Program-made: the position numbers and the translations under genes
In this document: piece after piece, positions 24,701 to 34,729 of the stretch
How the letters are laid out: each line of letters opens with the position of its first letter
Position numbering within the stretch: the stretch's first letter is position 1
Assembly: GCA_004352715.1 (NCBI GenBank)
Contig: SCFE01000060.1
Coordinates: 1,804,807-1,868,806, forward strand
Length of the DNA stretch: 64,000 nucleotides
Source of the DNA: Hofstenia miamia
Taxonomy: Eukaryota > Xenacoelomorpha > Acoela
Direction of reading: 5' to 3'
Notes under the pieces: model-generated
Database searches by the model: none
What the model saw: the letters and a program-made list of their open reading frames with translations, nothing else
Told to the model about the DNA's origin: nothing

Positions 24701-27175
24701 ACAAACCAAAATCTAAATCAAAGTAATAAGTTAAATAGACACTCATTCACGCATACTTACTGAGGCGTCAAAAAGGACCTGTCGATTATCTAAAAAGGTT
24801 TTACGGGTTAGTTAAAATATACGTACGTGTATAAAATGCTTAAAAAATCCTCCTATACCGTTAATTGGTCCTTAGGTAGGAAATGCTTTTATTATATATT
24901 CCATGGTTTCATAGTAATTTGATATGTTATTTAAGTCAGATAATCTATGAAAGTTTCCGGGTTTAAGTGTTATTCTGGCAGTACAATGATATATTAGATG
25001 CTTGGGGTTCTCGTTTTCAAGATTACATAATCTACATAAGGGTGTCTCCATTAGTCTAGAATAGAAAAATCTATCGCGGATTATAATTCGATTGAGGATG
25101 ACCTTATACATTATTGTTTTAAAGAACGGGCGTATATTTGAAATGCACAATTTCAGGAGAATGTTTTGAGTGCAATATCTTGAAATATTCCAATAATTGG
25201 AGGCTTTATCAAAGATGTTAGATGTATCTGGGTCGCTATAGTTACAAAAATCACTAAGAGTTTTCCCTTTAATTGATGAATTAAATTCTAACATGGAACC
25301 CCGTTTGTGTAATATAAAGTTTTGCAGAATTTCAGGCTCAATATCGCGGTTAAATTGGATCTGTTCCCCATATGTTTTTGGTTTGATAATAATGGCGTCT
25401 AATATCGAAATACAGCCTTTTGGATTTAATTGGAACTTTAGACCTTGAAATATCTTTAGTGTAGATGCTAGTTGGAGATATATAGTTTTAAAACAGCATG
25501 TCAAGTAGATTTTTTCGAGGAGTTTATTTTGAAATAATACTAGGCATAGAGAACAACGTACTTATAGGGTGCCATTTCGCGTTTAGTATCGTGAATATTA
25601 AGTTTATTTTATATTCAAGCTGATAGTAGCATATGTTTCCTAATTGAAACCCGCCTCATTTGTAATTACAACATAATAATTTAGTTGGTCTTAGTCTTGA
25701 ATAATCATTATTTTTCCAAATCGCATTGTTGATTGCATTTTGAATTGTATTGCTGACAGGTAGAGGCGGGTAATACTGTATTTGATATAATAACTCCGTC
25801 AATAATAGAACATCAAATCCCTAAGATTATCATATAATGACATTTTGCGATTTCCAATAAAATTTGCTTTTGCCAGGTAAAGGTGCGTTCAGACAAGAAC
25901 CTTTTGATGGGTCATTTGTTATACGTCAAAAAGATGCTCGTCTGAACGCACATCGTTTAAATTTAATGCACAAACAGCTTGCATCTTTTTGACGTAGTTC
26001 AAAAGATTCTCGTCTGAACGCGCATTATTCATTTGAACGATCAGTAATTAACGACTTTGTTTTGGGGACAGATTGTCTCAAGTAGCCGTGAGTCTTAAAT
26101 ACGAGGATTTTGAAGCTCAACAATTTTAACTTCAAAATGAACCCAGACGCAATTAAATTTTAAATGTTCCAATATTTTTAATAAAAAAGCAGTTATTCCT
26201 TTCAATGAAGCAATATTGATTTTTGACAATTATGCTACTGAATTGTCAATATATTTTACATGCGTGTAGATTAAAATTACTTATAAAACAGAATTCCAGC
26301 ATGCATTGAAATTTAATTATATTGTTCAATTGTGTAATTACAAGGAAACTTTTAGGGTCCTGCAGAATAAACATTTTTGGACTCGGTTTGGTTTGGTTCA
26401 GATAAAATACCGCGGTATCGGTATGACTATGAAACATCAATAGTGTATTTTGCATATATATATATATATATATATCAAAGTTAGTTTTATTATACCATCG
26501 CTATATCAATTAAATAAATTCATATGTAAAGTAGTAATTACAAATACGAATGCGTTTTATTGAACGCAATTTCATCAAATTGAGGTACATCAAAAAGACT
26601 CTTTTCTGAACGCTTCCAAATTTTGACTGATGCATCAAAAAAGCATACATCAAAAAGATGCTCGTCTGAACGCACTTTCATCAAAAGATGCACTTCAAAG
26701 GGTTCTCGTCTGAACGCACCTTAAGCCATTGTGTAGGCATTAGTTTCCACTCACATGTTTGTACAACATTGTTTTTCGGTATTTTTTAAATTCATTGTAG
26801 GGAAATGTCATGCATGTTTGTTGTTTATGTTCTCAAGTTCTATTGAACATATTCTGTAAACCTTGGATTTATCTTAATAATAACCAATAAAACAATACCT
26901 AATATTTTTTGTGCCACATGGAACTTTAATAACCCTTCAGTGTTTTTAGTTTAGAGCAATATACATCAAACTAATCATGGACTAGTCTTAGCCTTCTCAG
27001 CATTAGAAATTGCTTAACTATCATAGCTCAACGTATTTTACATTCGGAAAACTTAATATATTATTTGCGTGTATATTTAAATTTAAACGTATTTTTAGGG
27101 ATGGGGATTCTGAAAGGTGGTTTCTCAACCGTTTTTGCAGTTCTGCTTCTAGCGTACTATGAACTGTATATTTAG
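10501..27175 (+). CDS. gene A: secreted two-domain fibronectin-III-like surface protein (4 exons)
   Basis: Proposed coding join is 10501..10552, 15551..15826, 16438..16734, 27099..27175, giving 233 aa and a TAG stop. Residues 1-18 are a signal peptide (MHCYILITFLSLQITCFA). Residues about 19-110 and 111-210 are two FnIII-like domains, each encoded by a single exon. The last 25 residues are a hydrophobic tail with almost no residues after it, preceded by small residues (YSGG), as in GPI-anchor signals. All three introns are phase 1 with GT-AG ends, so the frame closes exactly at every junction. Gene B repeats the same structure. Function is unknown; adhesion, recognition or a host-facing surface role are possibilities only. 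The introns are about 5.0, 0.6 and 10.4 kb and full of transposon debris. A single-exon misreading would give only fragments. I am sure of the exon set and less sure of the domain fold. Confidence 0.82.
11257..11379 (+). pseudogene. Tc1-type transposase N-terminal fragment
   Basis: A 40-codon frame begins KRAQIHILYKEGFNLDTISV. The pattern R.QI..L...G.....I matches the first helix-turn-helix of Tc1-family transposases. It ends in TAA and no catalytic DDE part remains. Confidence 0.55.
11518..11845 (+). repeat. repeat family R4, copy 1 (in a displaced contig)
   Basis: About 0.3 kb, nearly the same as 12341-12645 and 15944-16237. All carry gcaagaacctgagagcatt, an AAAAAGTTTTTT tract, a hairpin built on GTCACCTGTARGTGAC, and aatttgaactgcatatgag. 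The carrying contig (11518-12073) is bounded by single Ns (11517, 12074), and 31 bases are duplicated around it (11486-11516 and 12075-12105). Its position is therefore doubtful. Confidence 0.7.
12341..12645 (+). repeat. repeat family R4, copy 2
   Basis: Same unit as 11518-11845 in continuous sequence. Its hairpin core GTCACCTGTAGGTGAC is a perfect 16-base palindrome. It has several substitutions relative to copies 1 and 3, which resemble each other more closely. Confidence 0.7.
12930..13560. repeat. GC-richer block, possible solo LTR or other repeat
   Basis: About 600 bases of clearly higher GC, with AATAAA-type signals on both strands (ttaaataaaggttaac on +, cttaataaatatt on -). No second copy or target duplication was found, so the LTR idea is unproven. 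Confidence 0.2.
14236..14480 (+). repeat. repeat family R3 carrying (CTCGG)n, copy 2
   Basis: Second copy of the unit at 9350-9590. It has a longer and partly rearranged CTCGG run at 14401-14463 (gctcggctcggctcggctcg, then ccagctcggcctagctcgg). Confidence 0.65.
15551..15826 (+). CDS. gene A exon 2: FnIII-like domain 1
   Basis: The acceptor AATATTTTAG precedes 15551 and the donor GTAGGA follows 15826. Both ends are phase 1. The domain has two Cys (GTCEL and EYFCTG) and the FnIII F-strand pattern NNLQAGSVFKVETVS. The frame happens to stay open upstream to 15445, but only the 15551 acceptor gives the phase matching exon 1, and the same choice works in gene B. Confidence 0.82.
15944..16237 (+). 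repeat. repeat family R4, copy 3 (in a displaced contig within intron 2)
   Basis: Same unit as 11518-11845. It sits between single Ns at 15909 and 16238, so it may be misplaced. If so, intron 2 of gene A is shorter than printed. Confidence 0.65.
16438..16734 (+). CDS. gene A exon 3: FnIII-like domain 2
   Basis: The acceptor TACTTAG precedes 16438 and the donor GTATGT follows 16734, both phase 1. It opens with PRNVKYTTKSDGTAEVTWDS, the classic FnIII A/B-strand pattern with the conserved Trp, and has Tyr in the C strand. Cys occur at VPCS, ECPVD and VVQEC. It has the same codon count as gene B exon 3, with about 60% identity by hand count. Confidence 0.85.
17282..18238 (+). mobile_element. decayed Tc1/mariner-type transposase in gene A intron 3
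   Basis: The N-terminal piece 17325-17510 (ISLREISGITPKTFYRNFK) matches a transposase helix-turn-helix. The piece 17791-18138 has GWILQHDRATHTSRYVQNLF followed by QNLQILQC, which fits the 'QDNA.(P)HTS..V...F....I..L.W' segment around the second catalytic Asp of Tc1 transposases. The middle is frameshifted and the DxNPIE segment is scrambled, so it is inactive. No terminal repeats were identified. Confidence 0.65.
18240..19146. other. intronic, nothing recognised
   Basis: AT-rich, short random frames only. Lies in gene A intron 3. Confidence 0.5.
19147..19515 (-). repeat. repeat family R5, inverted copy (left arm)
   Basis: This block is the reverse complement of 23857-24215. Shared marks include the gacagacg segment, gcaaattaattttgtttgcc and ctatataaaaataattt on the other strand. 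A frame with FENGLCNGYRKICYIL appears in both copies but is broken in the right one. Confidence 0.7.
20312..20938. other. assembly gap (627 N)
   Basis: Run of N within gene A intron 3. The left flank is GC-rich (gggcggccccagtagttggc). Frames spanning it are meaningless. Confidence 0.95.
21545..21848. repeat. imperfect direct duplication, period about 178 bp
   Basis: 21545-21670 and 21723-21848 share aaaatgctttNtggaaaaaa, attgaaaacacata.aagaat and gatcttt.aaaa.ttt.agtatgactttttNagttt in the same order. Confidence 0.6.
21972..22064 (-). repeat. repeat family R5, second inverted arm
   Basis: This is the reverse complement of 23752-23855: gttgcgctctt, aacattttattgcta, ttttttgggta and taacattgagaaaa occur in matching order. 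It gives a stem with about 1.7 kb between arms. Confidence 0.6.
22396..22534. other. poly-C tract with gap and duplicated flank
   Basis: ggcaagatatatgttttgcc followed by poly-C occurs at 22396 and again at 22508, around N 22430-22507. The two sides are probably the same locus failing to assemble through poly-C, so the gap may be spurious. Just upstream, aggggcagctgccccct is a near-perfect palindrome. Confidence 0.65.
23752..24215 (+). repeat. repeat family R5, direct copy
   Basis: Partner of the inverted copies at 19147-19515 and 21972-22064. It contains TGACGTCA near 24083, a palindromic CRE-like octamer. The left copy has only TGACGTC there. Confidence 0.65.
24872..25810 (-). pseudogene. 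L1-like LINE ORF2, C-terminal part
   Basis: A minus-strand frame of 210 codons (25504-24872) ends with CRLCNLENENPKHLIYHC, the Cys/His cluster at the C-terminus of LINE ORF2 proteins. Upstream, to 25810, further coding is readable with a stop and a frameshift (AINNAIWKNNDYSRLRPTKL, then GGFQLGNICYYQL). This matches the 'GG..L.......L....W' region after the RT domain of L1-type elements. The RT catalytic core is absent, so this is a 5'-truncated dead copy. It lies in gene A intron 3, antisense to the gene. Confidence 0.65.
25880..26722. mobile_element. non-autonomous DNA transposon (MITE-like) with 22-bp inverted ends
   Basis: The left end AAGGTGCGTTCAGACAAGAA and the right end read on the other strand, AAGGTGCGTTCAGACGAGAA, are nearly identical inverted repeats. 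The end motif tcgtctgaacgc recurs several times inside near both ends, each after tcaaaaagatgct-like sequence. These look like repeated transposase-binding sites. There is no coding capacity. An R2 copy and (AT)n lie inside. The target duplication is unclear (TA or TTAA). Confidence 0.7.
26371..26475 (-). repeat. repeat family R2 next to (AT)n, copy 2
   Basis: Inverted copy of 3524-3600, again touching an (AT)n array (26454-26475). Confidence 0.5.
27099..27175 (+). CDS. gene A exon 4: hydrophobic C-terminal tail and stop
   Basis: The acceptor TATTTTTAG precedes 27099 and the phase-1 start completes a Gly codon. The tail GMGILKGGFSTVFAVLLLAY ends five residues later at TAG. The matching exon of gene B has the same length (77 bases) and the same K-G-G then hydrophobic pattern. 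It is 10.4 kb from exon 3, so linkage rests on phase, order and the gene B parallel. Confidence 0.78.
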
Positions 27176-27286
27176 TACTTCTTTCCCATTTCAACAAGTG
27201 CCTGCTTTCATGACTGTATGTATCTAACAGTGATTCTTTTTTGTTCGAATATGAATTGATTATTTCTCTGTATATTAAATCAATGA

Positions 27287-27292
27287 AATAAA
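27287..27292 (+). terminator. polyadenylation signal AATAAA, gene A
   Basis: AATAAA lies 112 bases after the stop codon, comparable to gene B (about 90 bases). Confidence 0.5.
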
Positions 27293-27299
27293 ATTTCTA

Positions 27300-28236
27300 C
27301 TTTTGGAGAATAAGAAATTTATTAGAACGTTTGTCCATCGTGTATAAATTACATGGAATGAATACAAATTTTATCAGTTAGTTGTTTTATAAAATATGCC
27401 ACATTTTAGACAACAATTTAATATCCTTTGTGCAATTATTAATTTCAGTTGAATTAAATAGACAATAGCATAAATTTACATTTTAGCAGTGGATATATGA
27501 AGGCTTAGAAAATGTACCTTTGAAATTTGAAATTTATTGTAGTGCTGCTACAATTGGATGCCAACATTTTTTTGAGAAATTTCAGCATTAAAAGCCTCTG
27601 CATAGCTTGAACTTTGGTAGAGAAAAGCATATTTTATTAAGTATTAGCGGCATATCTAGGATTGCCTAATCAGTGTGAAAACTATTTAAGAAAATTATAT
27701 TTAAAAATAGTATCTGAATCTTATGAAATCATAGAGCTTTTCATTATTATTCAGTTTTACATAAAATGGATTATCTGCTTAATGAAACCTTATGTCAGCA
27801 TGATTAAGGAATTTTTTATAGTCTTTGATACATTCTTACAACAACGTTACAAGCTTACGACTAATAGACGTGATAGACGGATGCAATTTCTATAATTTAC
27901 TTTGCAAACCTGCTCACAGTAAGCTTTGGCACAATGACTTCTGTTCAGAGCTTGCACATGGCACACTTCACTGGAACATGGGTGGTCTTTCTACAAAAAA
28001 GGAAACATTTGAATTTAGGTGGTGCTGACATTTGCTTAAGAACTCCTGATTACTTTAACATTCGGAACAGAAATACACATATGTACAGCTTTTTAACATC
28101 ACATGGGAGGATATTTGCCAATAGATGTGTTAATATTCCAAATTTCCTCACATGGCTTGTCCCTTTAAAAGTACAAAAGGAGTTTAACCTTATAGCTACC
28201 CTAACACCAAATAATATATGTTAGCAAAACTAAATT
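27300..28236. other. no gene recognised
   Basis: An open frame of 96 codons at 27934-28224 has no recognised family. Otherwise AT-rich filler. Confidence 0.4.
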
Positions 28237-28610
28237 TCCTAAATATATATATATATATATATGGGCTTTGGATACAAAACCATTAGAGCGCTGGATACAA
28301 AAAACATACTTATATAAGGGCGCTAGATTCTATGGCAGAGTCCTCTGGATACTGTTTAAAAAATTGTTTTTTGAAAAAAAACACTCATACATTCCAAGCC
28401 CACAATGTAAAATTTTTTGGATTAAGTGAATTATTCTGGGTTTAATTCCAAAAGGGCGCTGGATACTATGAAAAATCGCAAGCTGCGGGTGCTGGAAACA
28501 AATCCCATAGTTTCTAGATATATATATATATATATACATATATGTATATATATATATATTTATTTATGTATATACAAAAAATGTATATATATATATATAT
28601 ATATATATTG
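28237..28610 (+). repeat. iterated GCGCTGGATAC motif between (AT)n arrays
   Basis: Between arrays at 28243-28262 and 28518-28608 the words ggctttggatac, agcgctggatac, ggcgctagattc, cctctggatac, ggcgctggatac and gggtgctggaaac recur at irregular spacing. No coding frame explains the periodicity. Confidence 0.6.
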
Positions 28611-28624
28611 TCCACAAATTTGAT

Positions 28625-29900
28625 ACAAAACCTATAAAAATGCATGCAGTCTTCAATCTGTTCAATATTCTTACTCTTGCTAAGACCCTTTGTACAAAAT
28701 GTTCACTTAGTTTTGACTTTTCTACAAGAACGACTAAACATGTTGGACTTGATTTCAACTGTACAGACATAGTTATTGTATAAATTGTGCTTACTCTAAC
28801 CATCAGCATACTCTGCCAAAATATTCTTTAGCAATCGGTAATGTACTTCGGGGTTTTTCCACAAATCAAGTAAATGAGCATAAAAATGAGCATGGTTTCT
28901 AACTAGCACTTAGTATAAAAAACAATAGCTAAATTCCCAATTTGTCATTAAATAAACGAGTTTTTCAGTGATTATGCTTAAATTGAACGTTTTTGCCTCG
29001 ATCACCAAATACAACCTATTTATAGTTCCTTACTTTTGTAAGACATATATCAGAAAATTAATGGATTCCCATTCACTGCATTTGTAAAATTTCTAAAATA
29101 TATCTATGTCAATTTTCACTTCAAGAATAAATGTGTACAATACAAATACACAGACAGAAATTCCCTATTAAATGAGTGCCGTGCACACGTGTTTTCCTTG
29201 TATAGGACCAGATGTTGGAAAGGATTTGCCTTCTCATTTATTAAAATTAATGAATTTATAAAGCATCTATGCACGGCTTACTACTGATTTTAGTAGGTCG
29301 TGATCTATGCAATGATGACATTTAAATATAATACAAATTTGAAAATCATATTGCCAACATGGTAATAATTTTTCTTCATGATTTATTGAGATTTCATGCT
29401 AACAGTGCTGCAATTGTGTAGCCAGGTGATTTGGTCTTCGAGTCAGGCGTTTGTTTGTGATATTGGGGTCACATCTCCACTAAATCGTTTGGTTTCTCAG
29501 GATTGCTGGGTCATCGGGGTCTCCAGGTTACATTTACTACATGGACGAGTAAAAAAGAAATGAATGTAAACGAAAAAACTTGTCTCATTAACGTTAGGTT
29601 CATTATTATTATGAAAATACCATGTTCTAATCGTGCCTTAAGTACTTTTAACACGCATTGAAATTTTCTTATGTGTAATAAAAGTGTCTAGACTCAAACT
29701 TCGTTTACTAGATGAAAATTTAGAGCACTTCTATTGTGCTGGTCAATTCTTTTTAAAAAGACCAGCTCAAATCAAAATCAGTTTAACTTCGATTTAATGA
29801 AAAGAAAGTGTATACATTAAGCTTAAAAACCAATTCTCTCCACTCACTACAACAATTGAACTTCAAAGTTTCAACTGTTACGTTTTATTAATGCCTTTGA
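28625..29900. other. no gene recognised
   Basis: AT-rich; only random frames were seen. Confidence 0.5.
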
Positions 29901-29916
29901 CTTCTGTACTAAGCAC

Positions 29917-31250
29917 CAGAGGCAGATACAGAAAAAAATTTTGGAGGGGCCCAATGTTGAATAAATTGCAAAGTACAAACTTGGGTTCCAGGGCGGGCAC
30001 AAACTATTGAATTGTCAATTTTTCAAATTGATCACTATGCACGGTCTTTACCATTATCTACTGATTCCAAAGAATGAAAACATAGAATTTGTGCAATTTT
30101 TCAAGACTCAGCACAAATTTTTCAATTTTCAAATTACGCTTTAATAGTAGGATTTTGTGTTTTTAGAAGATTTTTGCATTAAGCACTACAAAATAGACAA
30201 CTTTTTAGTGCATTTTCAAGGCATAACATTAAGAAAATTTCTACATTTGCACCTCATGGCATGAATGTGTGATTATTTTCAAGAAAATCACCCAATTATA
30301 AAATGTAAAGCTCTTGCTAAAATCAATAAATTCTAATATTAAAAAAATGCACTGAGTTTTGATGTTATACAAAATGCTTTTAGATTTTTAGAGTTGGTGC
30401 ATGGTGTGAGTTTGAATACAAAAAATTTGATCAATCCTATTAGGTATCGTCAAATGGGGTAAGTAAGAACAGTGAGGTGAATAGAAATGGTAGACAAGGA
30501 GAAAATTTTATTTAGTTATTACCCATGCTGTGCTTAATAATTTTTATTGTTCAGTTGCCTATAAATTAATCACAATAGGTTTATGTGCCACAGGGTATAG
30601 CCATAGCTATGCTCATCTAATTTCATTAGTATTTTTTAAAAGTAAAATTATTTAAAATTTTATGCTAAAACTAAAATACCCATAGAAACGAAACGAATCT
30701 TAACTAAAAAAGTCAATACATTTCCAAAAGTAGATAAATACAGGTCTATAAATTAAATTTTAAAAAAATAAATAATATTAAATATAAAAAATACATGAGT
30801 TTGTGAATTAAAAAAAACAGAATGCTTATTTTCGTGGGGTGATTAGGAACATCACTAGGAGAACAGCTAAGCAAAAAGATTCAAATGAATGAGTCTGAAA
30901 AAGATATTGAAGCGAGTCAAATCAATTCTTGTGATGATGAAAATGAAGAACAAAATTCTGATACTGGCGAAATTCAAAACTGAAAATTTGATGTGTTAAT
31001 TTGGAAACAATTGAAAAGATTGACAATGATAGTAAATATCAAGCTTCATTTCAGTGTTTCTTCAGACAGACAGTCACTGCAACATTTTCATTTTCTGAAC
31101 AGGAAGATATCAGTGATTTCAGTTTGCATTAGATTGCTATATGATTTTGTAATTGCATATAACTGTCTTTACAGATTTATTATGCAACTTTGCATTTTAA
31201 AGCACATTCACTAGATCATTTTACTCAATAGAGAGTGTGAAAAGGAAAAC

Positions 31251-31292
<42 letters not shown>

Positions 31293-31592
31293 AAATCACA
31301 TGTTTTACTATTCACACCCTTCCAAAAAGGTGTATAGGCATACCTTCATACCTTAAAAAAATTCCTGAAAACTAAATATACTTACTCTTATTGAAATGTA
31401 ATCTAAGGATCTGTAGGACACATTATAGTGTAAAGGTTGAATGATTACATTTTACAAATAGATGGTTAAAAAAACTGTTTCTATTGATCCCAATTATGGG
31501 TACTAAGAAATTTTCGTTTGTAATTCTTATTGCAAAATTTTAATGAATTTTTCTTTAGAGGGGGCCCGGGCCCCCCTCTGTATCCGCCCTTG
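29917..31592. mobile_element. hAT-type DNA transposon, non-autonomous
   Basis: The left end is CAGAGGCAGATACAG, followed by a GGAGGGGCCC tract. The right end reads, on the other strand, CAAGGGCGGATACAGAGGGG and then a GGGCCCGGGCCC palindrome. Flanking 8-mers CTAAGCAC (29909-29916) and CGAAGCAC (31593-31600) match at 7 of 8, fitting a hAT target duplication. Inside are an (AT)n array (31249-31288) and a broken acidic coding remnant at about 30845-30983 that includes ENEEQNSDTGEIQN. No transposase core was seen. Confidence 0.75.
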
Positions 31593-32262
31593 CGAAGCAC
31601 TAACTATTCGAACGTAGTATTTTCTATTTTCAATTCACTTTCTTCATACATGCGAAAATTCAGTGCAGTTTATTGAGACAGTTTTCTCCAATTACTGTGT
31701 GTACACTTGCAATGCATCTGTTGACCACAGCAAAGATTTACTTTGTCAAACTTAAAATGTAAATTCTGAGTTCTGAATGTTAATTTATTCAGTTTAAATA
31801 TCACTATTTTCACACAATTTTATTCACTTCAAAGTAAAATAATAGTCCAGCTATCAAATACCCTACAAAACTTTCTTACAACAAAATATATCAAGACACA
31901 ACAAAAATGAAATAATAAAAAGAATCGAATTCTTACCTCAGAGATCTAGTCTGTTTTGCACAACTCAGACAGCTTTTGCTCTCCCCCACTGCTAATCTGA
32001 CTGGCCTCTTTATAGGCAGCTCAGCCATTAATATTTTCCTATTGGTTACAAGTCCATCTATCTGACTTTGAAAGTATGTGAGATTTACTTTATTAGAAAC
32101 CCATTTTCTTTCTAAATGAGTTTGGGTATAGGATGTCTGCTGCTTGTACTTCACTTGTCAGAAAATTGTTGAAAATAGACAAGTAAACTTAATCACATCA
32201 GGTCACTTTTGTTTTTCACTTGAATTAAAATAAGGAGTTCTTCTTGCGTTAGAAACAAAGGC

Positions 32263-33120
32263 TCCCTAGTAAGCACGTTTTGAAAATTTGCCAAATAATT
32301 GCCAAATATTTGGATAAAAATACATAATTTTTGTAAATGGCAATTTTCCAAATATTTGTCAAATATTTGCCAAATTATCCAAATTTGTACAAATTGTACA
32401 TTTCCTAATTTTCAGCTCATTTGATTATGTAAACATGTACATAATATAGAATAGACAATTTTGAACTTTTTTAAACCTAACAATGAAAATTTTAATAATT
32501 CATTGATTAAAATTGAAAACAATTAAAATATTTATATATATAAGAATAATTTATGCCAAATTTCAGTACGAACTTAGTATATACTTCTTGAAAACAAAGA
32601 ACATCGCGTGTGTTTTTATATTTTTTTATGTTCATGCCAGAAATAAATTTCAAATTTACCATAATTATAAATTTTTAAATTATAATGCATACTGGCCAAA
32701 ATATTGAGATTATTGTCATGCAATTTACACTAGCAAAATTGTTTTAGTTATCGATATTTTGGTAATGTTAGGTTCTGATATTGAATTAAATGTTATGTGG
32801 AGATAGTTGAAACCCTTAGACCAGTGCTCATTCAATACTGGTTCTATCAACTAGCTGTATACACTTTGATATATACTGTGAAAACAGTCCGATTAACTGC
32901 TATTTTAAATAAATAGGTTTGATGGAAATTGAATGGCATGTAAGAGTTTCATTGGGTATGTGTTTGATGAAATATTTTAAAAAATCAGTTAGCTTAAGAT
33001 TTGAAAGTTTGGCAAATATTTGCCAAATCTTTGGAACGGATTTGCAAATGAAATGCAAAAATTTGCAACTAATTTGTCATTTTTTGCCAAATTTTCTTAA
33101 ATTTTTTTACTAGGACTAGT
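32263..33120. mobile_element. MITE-like element built on TTTGGCAAATATTTGCCAAA
   Basis: The left end (CCCTAGTAA then gaaaatttgccaaa) mirrors the right end, which on the other strand reads CCTAGTAAAAAAATTTAAGA and then aaatttggcaaa. Near each end the word ATTTGCCAAAT and its complement recur several times, some as perfect palindromes. There is no coding. A clear target duplication is lacking. Confidence 0.6.
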
Positions 33121-33667
33121 TTTACAAAATTTAAAAACAAAATTAACAAAAATTCTTACTGCGCTAAAAGATGAAAGATTGTTTTAACAAAGGAATTAAA
33201 TTTACAATTTTTTTCTCATACTGCACTTTTACAAAATTTAAAAATATAAGACTAGTTTGATATCTCATAAATTTATAATTTGAAATTTATGACATATGAT
33301 TATTTTCATTTGTGTTTGTAATTTGATATTACGCAAGAATTCCTGAAATTCCATTTAAATCCATATTGCCATTTTTGCTAAATTATTAAGTACCTTTTAA
33401 TAAATTTTTACATTTTTGCAACAAGAAGGATCTTTGCTATCGACGAGTTAAACTTTAATATGTAATATAGTTGAATTTAAATTGAGAAATAATTTTAATT
33501 CGAAAAAAAATATTACGAAATCTAAATTGCGGGAGATATAAGAACTTTATATCTTAAACATATTTCCATTTTTAAAATGAGGAGCAGCATCAGAATCAAC
33601 AATGAAATGCAATAATATGAGATTCTATTGTTGAATCACGTAATGTGATGTATGAAATATTGTAAAT

Positions 33668-33877
33668 TATTTTGCTAATTTGGAAATTCAAAGACGACAT
33701 TATTCCAAGCTTGAAAATTCTCTCGGTTCATACAACGTTTTGCCTCTAACTCAGAGAGAAATTGGTGAATTGACGAAAACATCACTCGCAGGAAAATTCT
33801 CGCAGGTCAAGTTAATAAATACTGATGGACTTCAAAGAGTAGACAATATGGCTCTAAACCAAAGCATATTTTTCTAA
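33668..33877 (+). other. open frame, unrecognised
   Basis: An ATT/TTG-initiated frame of about 69 codons includes HYSKLENSLGSYNVLPLTQR and ends in TAA. The composition is less repetitive than its surroundings. Exon, transposon piece or chance cannot be told apart. Confidence 0.2.
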
Positions 33878-34204
33878 ATTTTTGATACACTGTTTGCATA
33901 TATTCTGTTTAGTGTTGTTTATATGTTTCAAAAATAAATTGGTCAAATTGTGTTATCAGTTCAGTTATTTTTTTAACTTACGTTCTCAATGGGTCACCAG
34001 GTCAAATCAAATGCAGATTTTATTGAACACCACGTTGACTCTGGATATGAACAAGAGGGTACCATTATTCAGCTTGAACTGCATTTCTATAAAACAGTGA
34101 TTTTAACTATGTATGTGTACGGATTTTAACATCATTCATTTTCAGTAGAAGTTTCACGACATTTAAAAAAAGCAAGCCAATAAAGTATAAGGGCCTTCCA
34201 ACAA

Positions 34205-34241
<37 letters not shown>

Positions 34242-34260
34242 TATATATTCAACACATTAT

Positions 34261-34593
34261 TTGTGCAATCTAGAAACAATTATTAAGGATTTTACTGTGA
34301 CTTTTTGTATTAACTTTGGTAAAAGGCAAGCTACTAATACAAAGGACAGTTCGAAATGTACGAAGGAAGATTGCAATACAGAAAATACTTACGAAATTCA
34401 ATCAGAAGATGAAGAAATTAAATGTGAAAGATGCACTAAGATATACCATACCAACTGCATTGGCATTAATCCTCAAGCAAGTAAGTTTATTAATAGAAAA
34501 ACTAGTGCATTAAAAGAATGTATGTTATGGATGTTTGAAATTGGTAATAATACATTAAAAAATGAAAACAATGTTGTAAAAGATGTAGTGTAG
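34261..34593 (+). pseudogene. LINE ORF1-like fragment with PHD-type zinc finger
   Basis: The frame contains CTKEDC, then IKCERCTKIYHTNCIGI: a C..C...C..C...YH..C array like the PHD-type fingers found in ORF1 of CR1/L2-type LINEs, and also in chromatin proteins. The final W-containing part (CMLWMFEIGN) is consistent with a finger end that has lost residues. It starts directly after an (AT)n array (34205-34247). LINE origin is favoured because RT pieces lie 1.2 kb downstream. Confidence 0.45.
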
Positions 34594-34729
34594 AATCTGT
34601 ACAAGTAGTATATTAGATATATTCCTGTAATGCTGTAACAATTTCCTCTAATTAATCGGTTTAACCAATTGTAAAATTCCAGTTAATCCAGCTTTCCACT
34701 CTAGTAGGGTAAGGTATTACTAACGACTT

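Noticed and set aside
27934-28224. 96-codon ORF as a gene
   Set aside because: No recognised domain, no splice context, overlapping frames of similar length; length alone is weak evidence.
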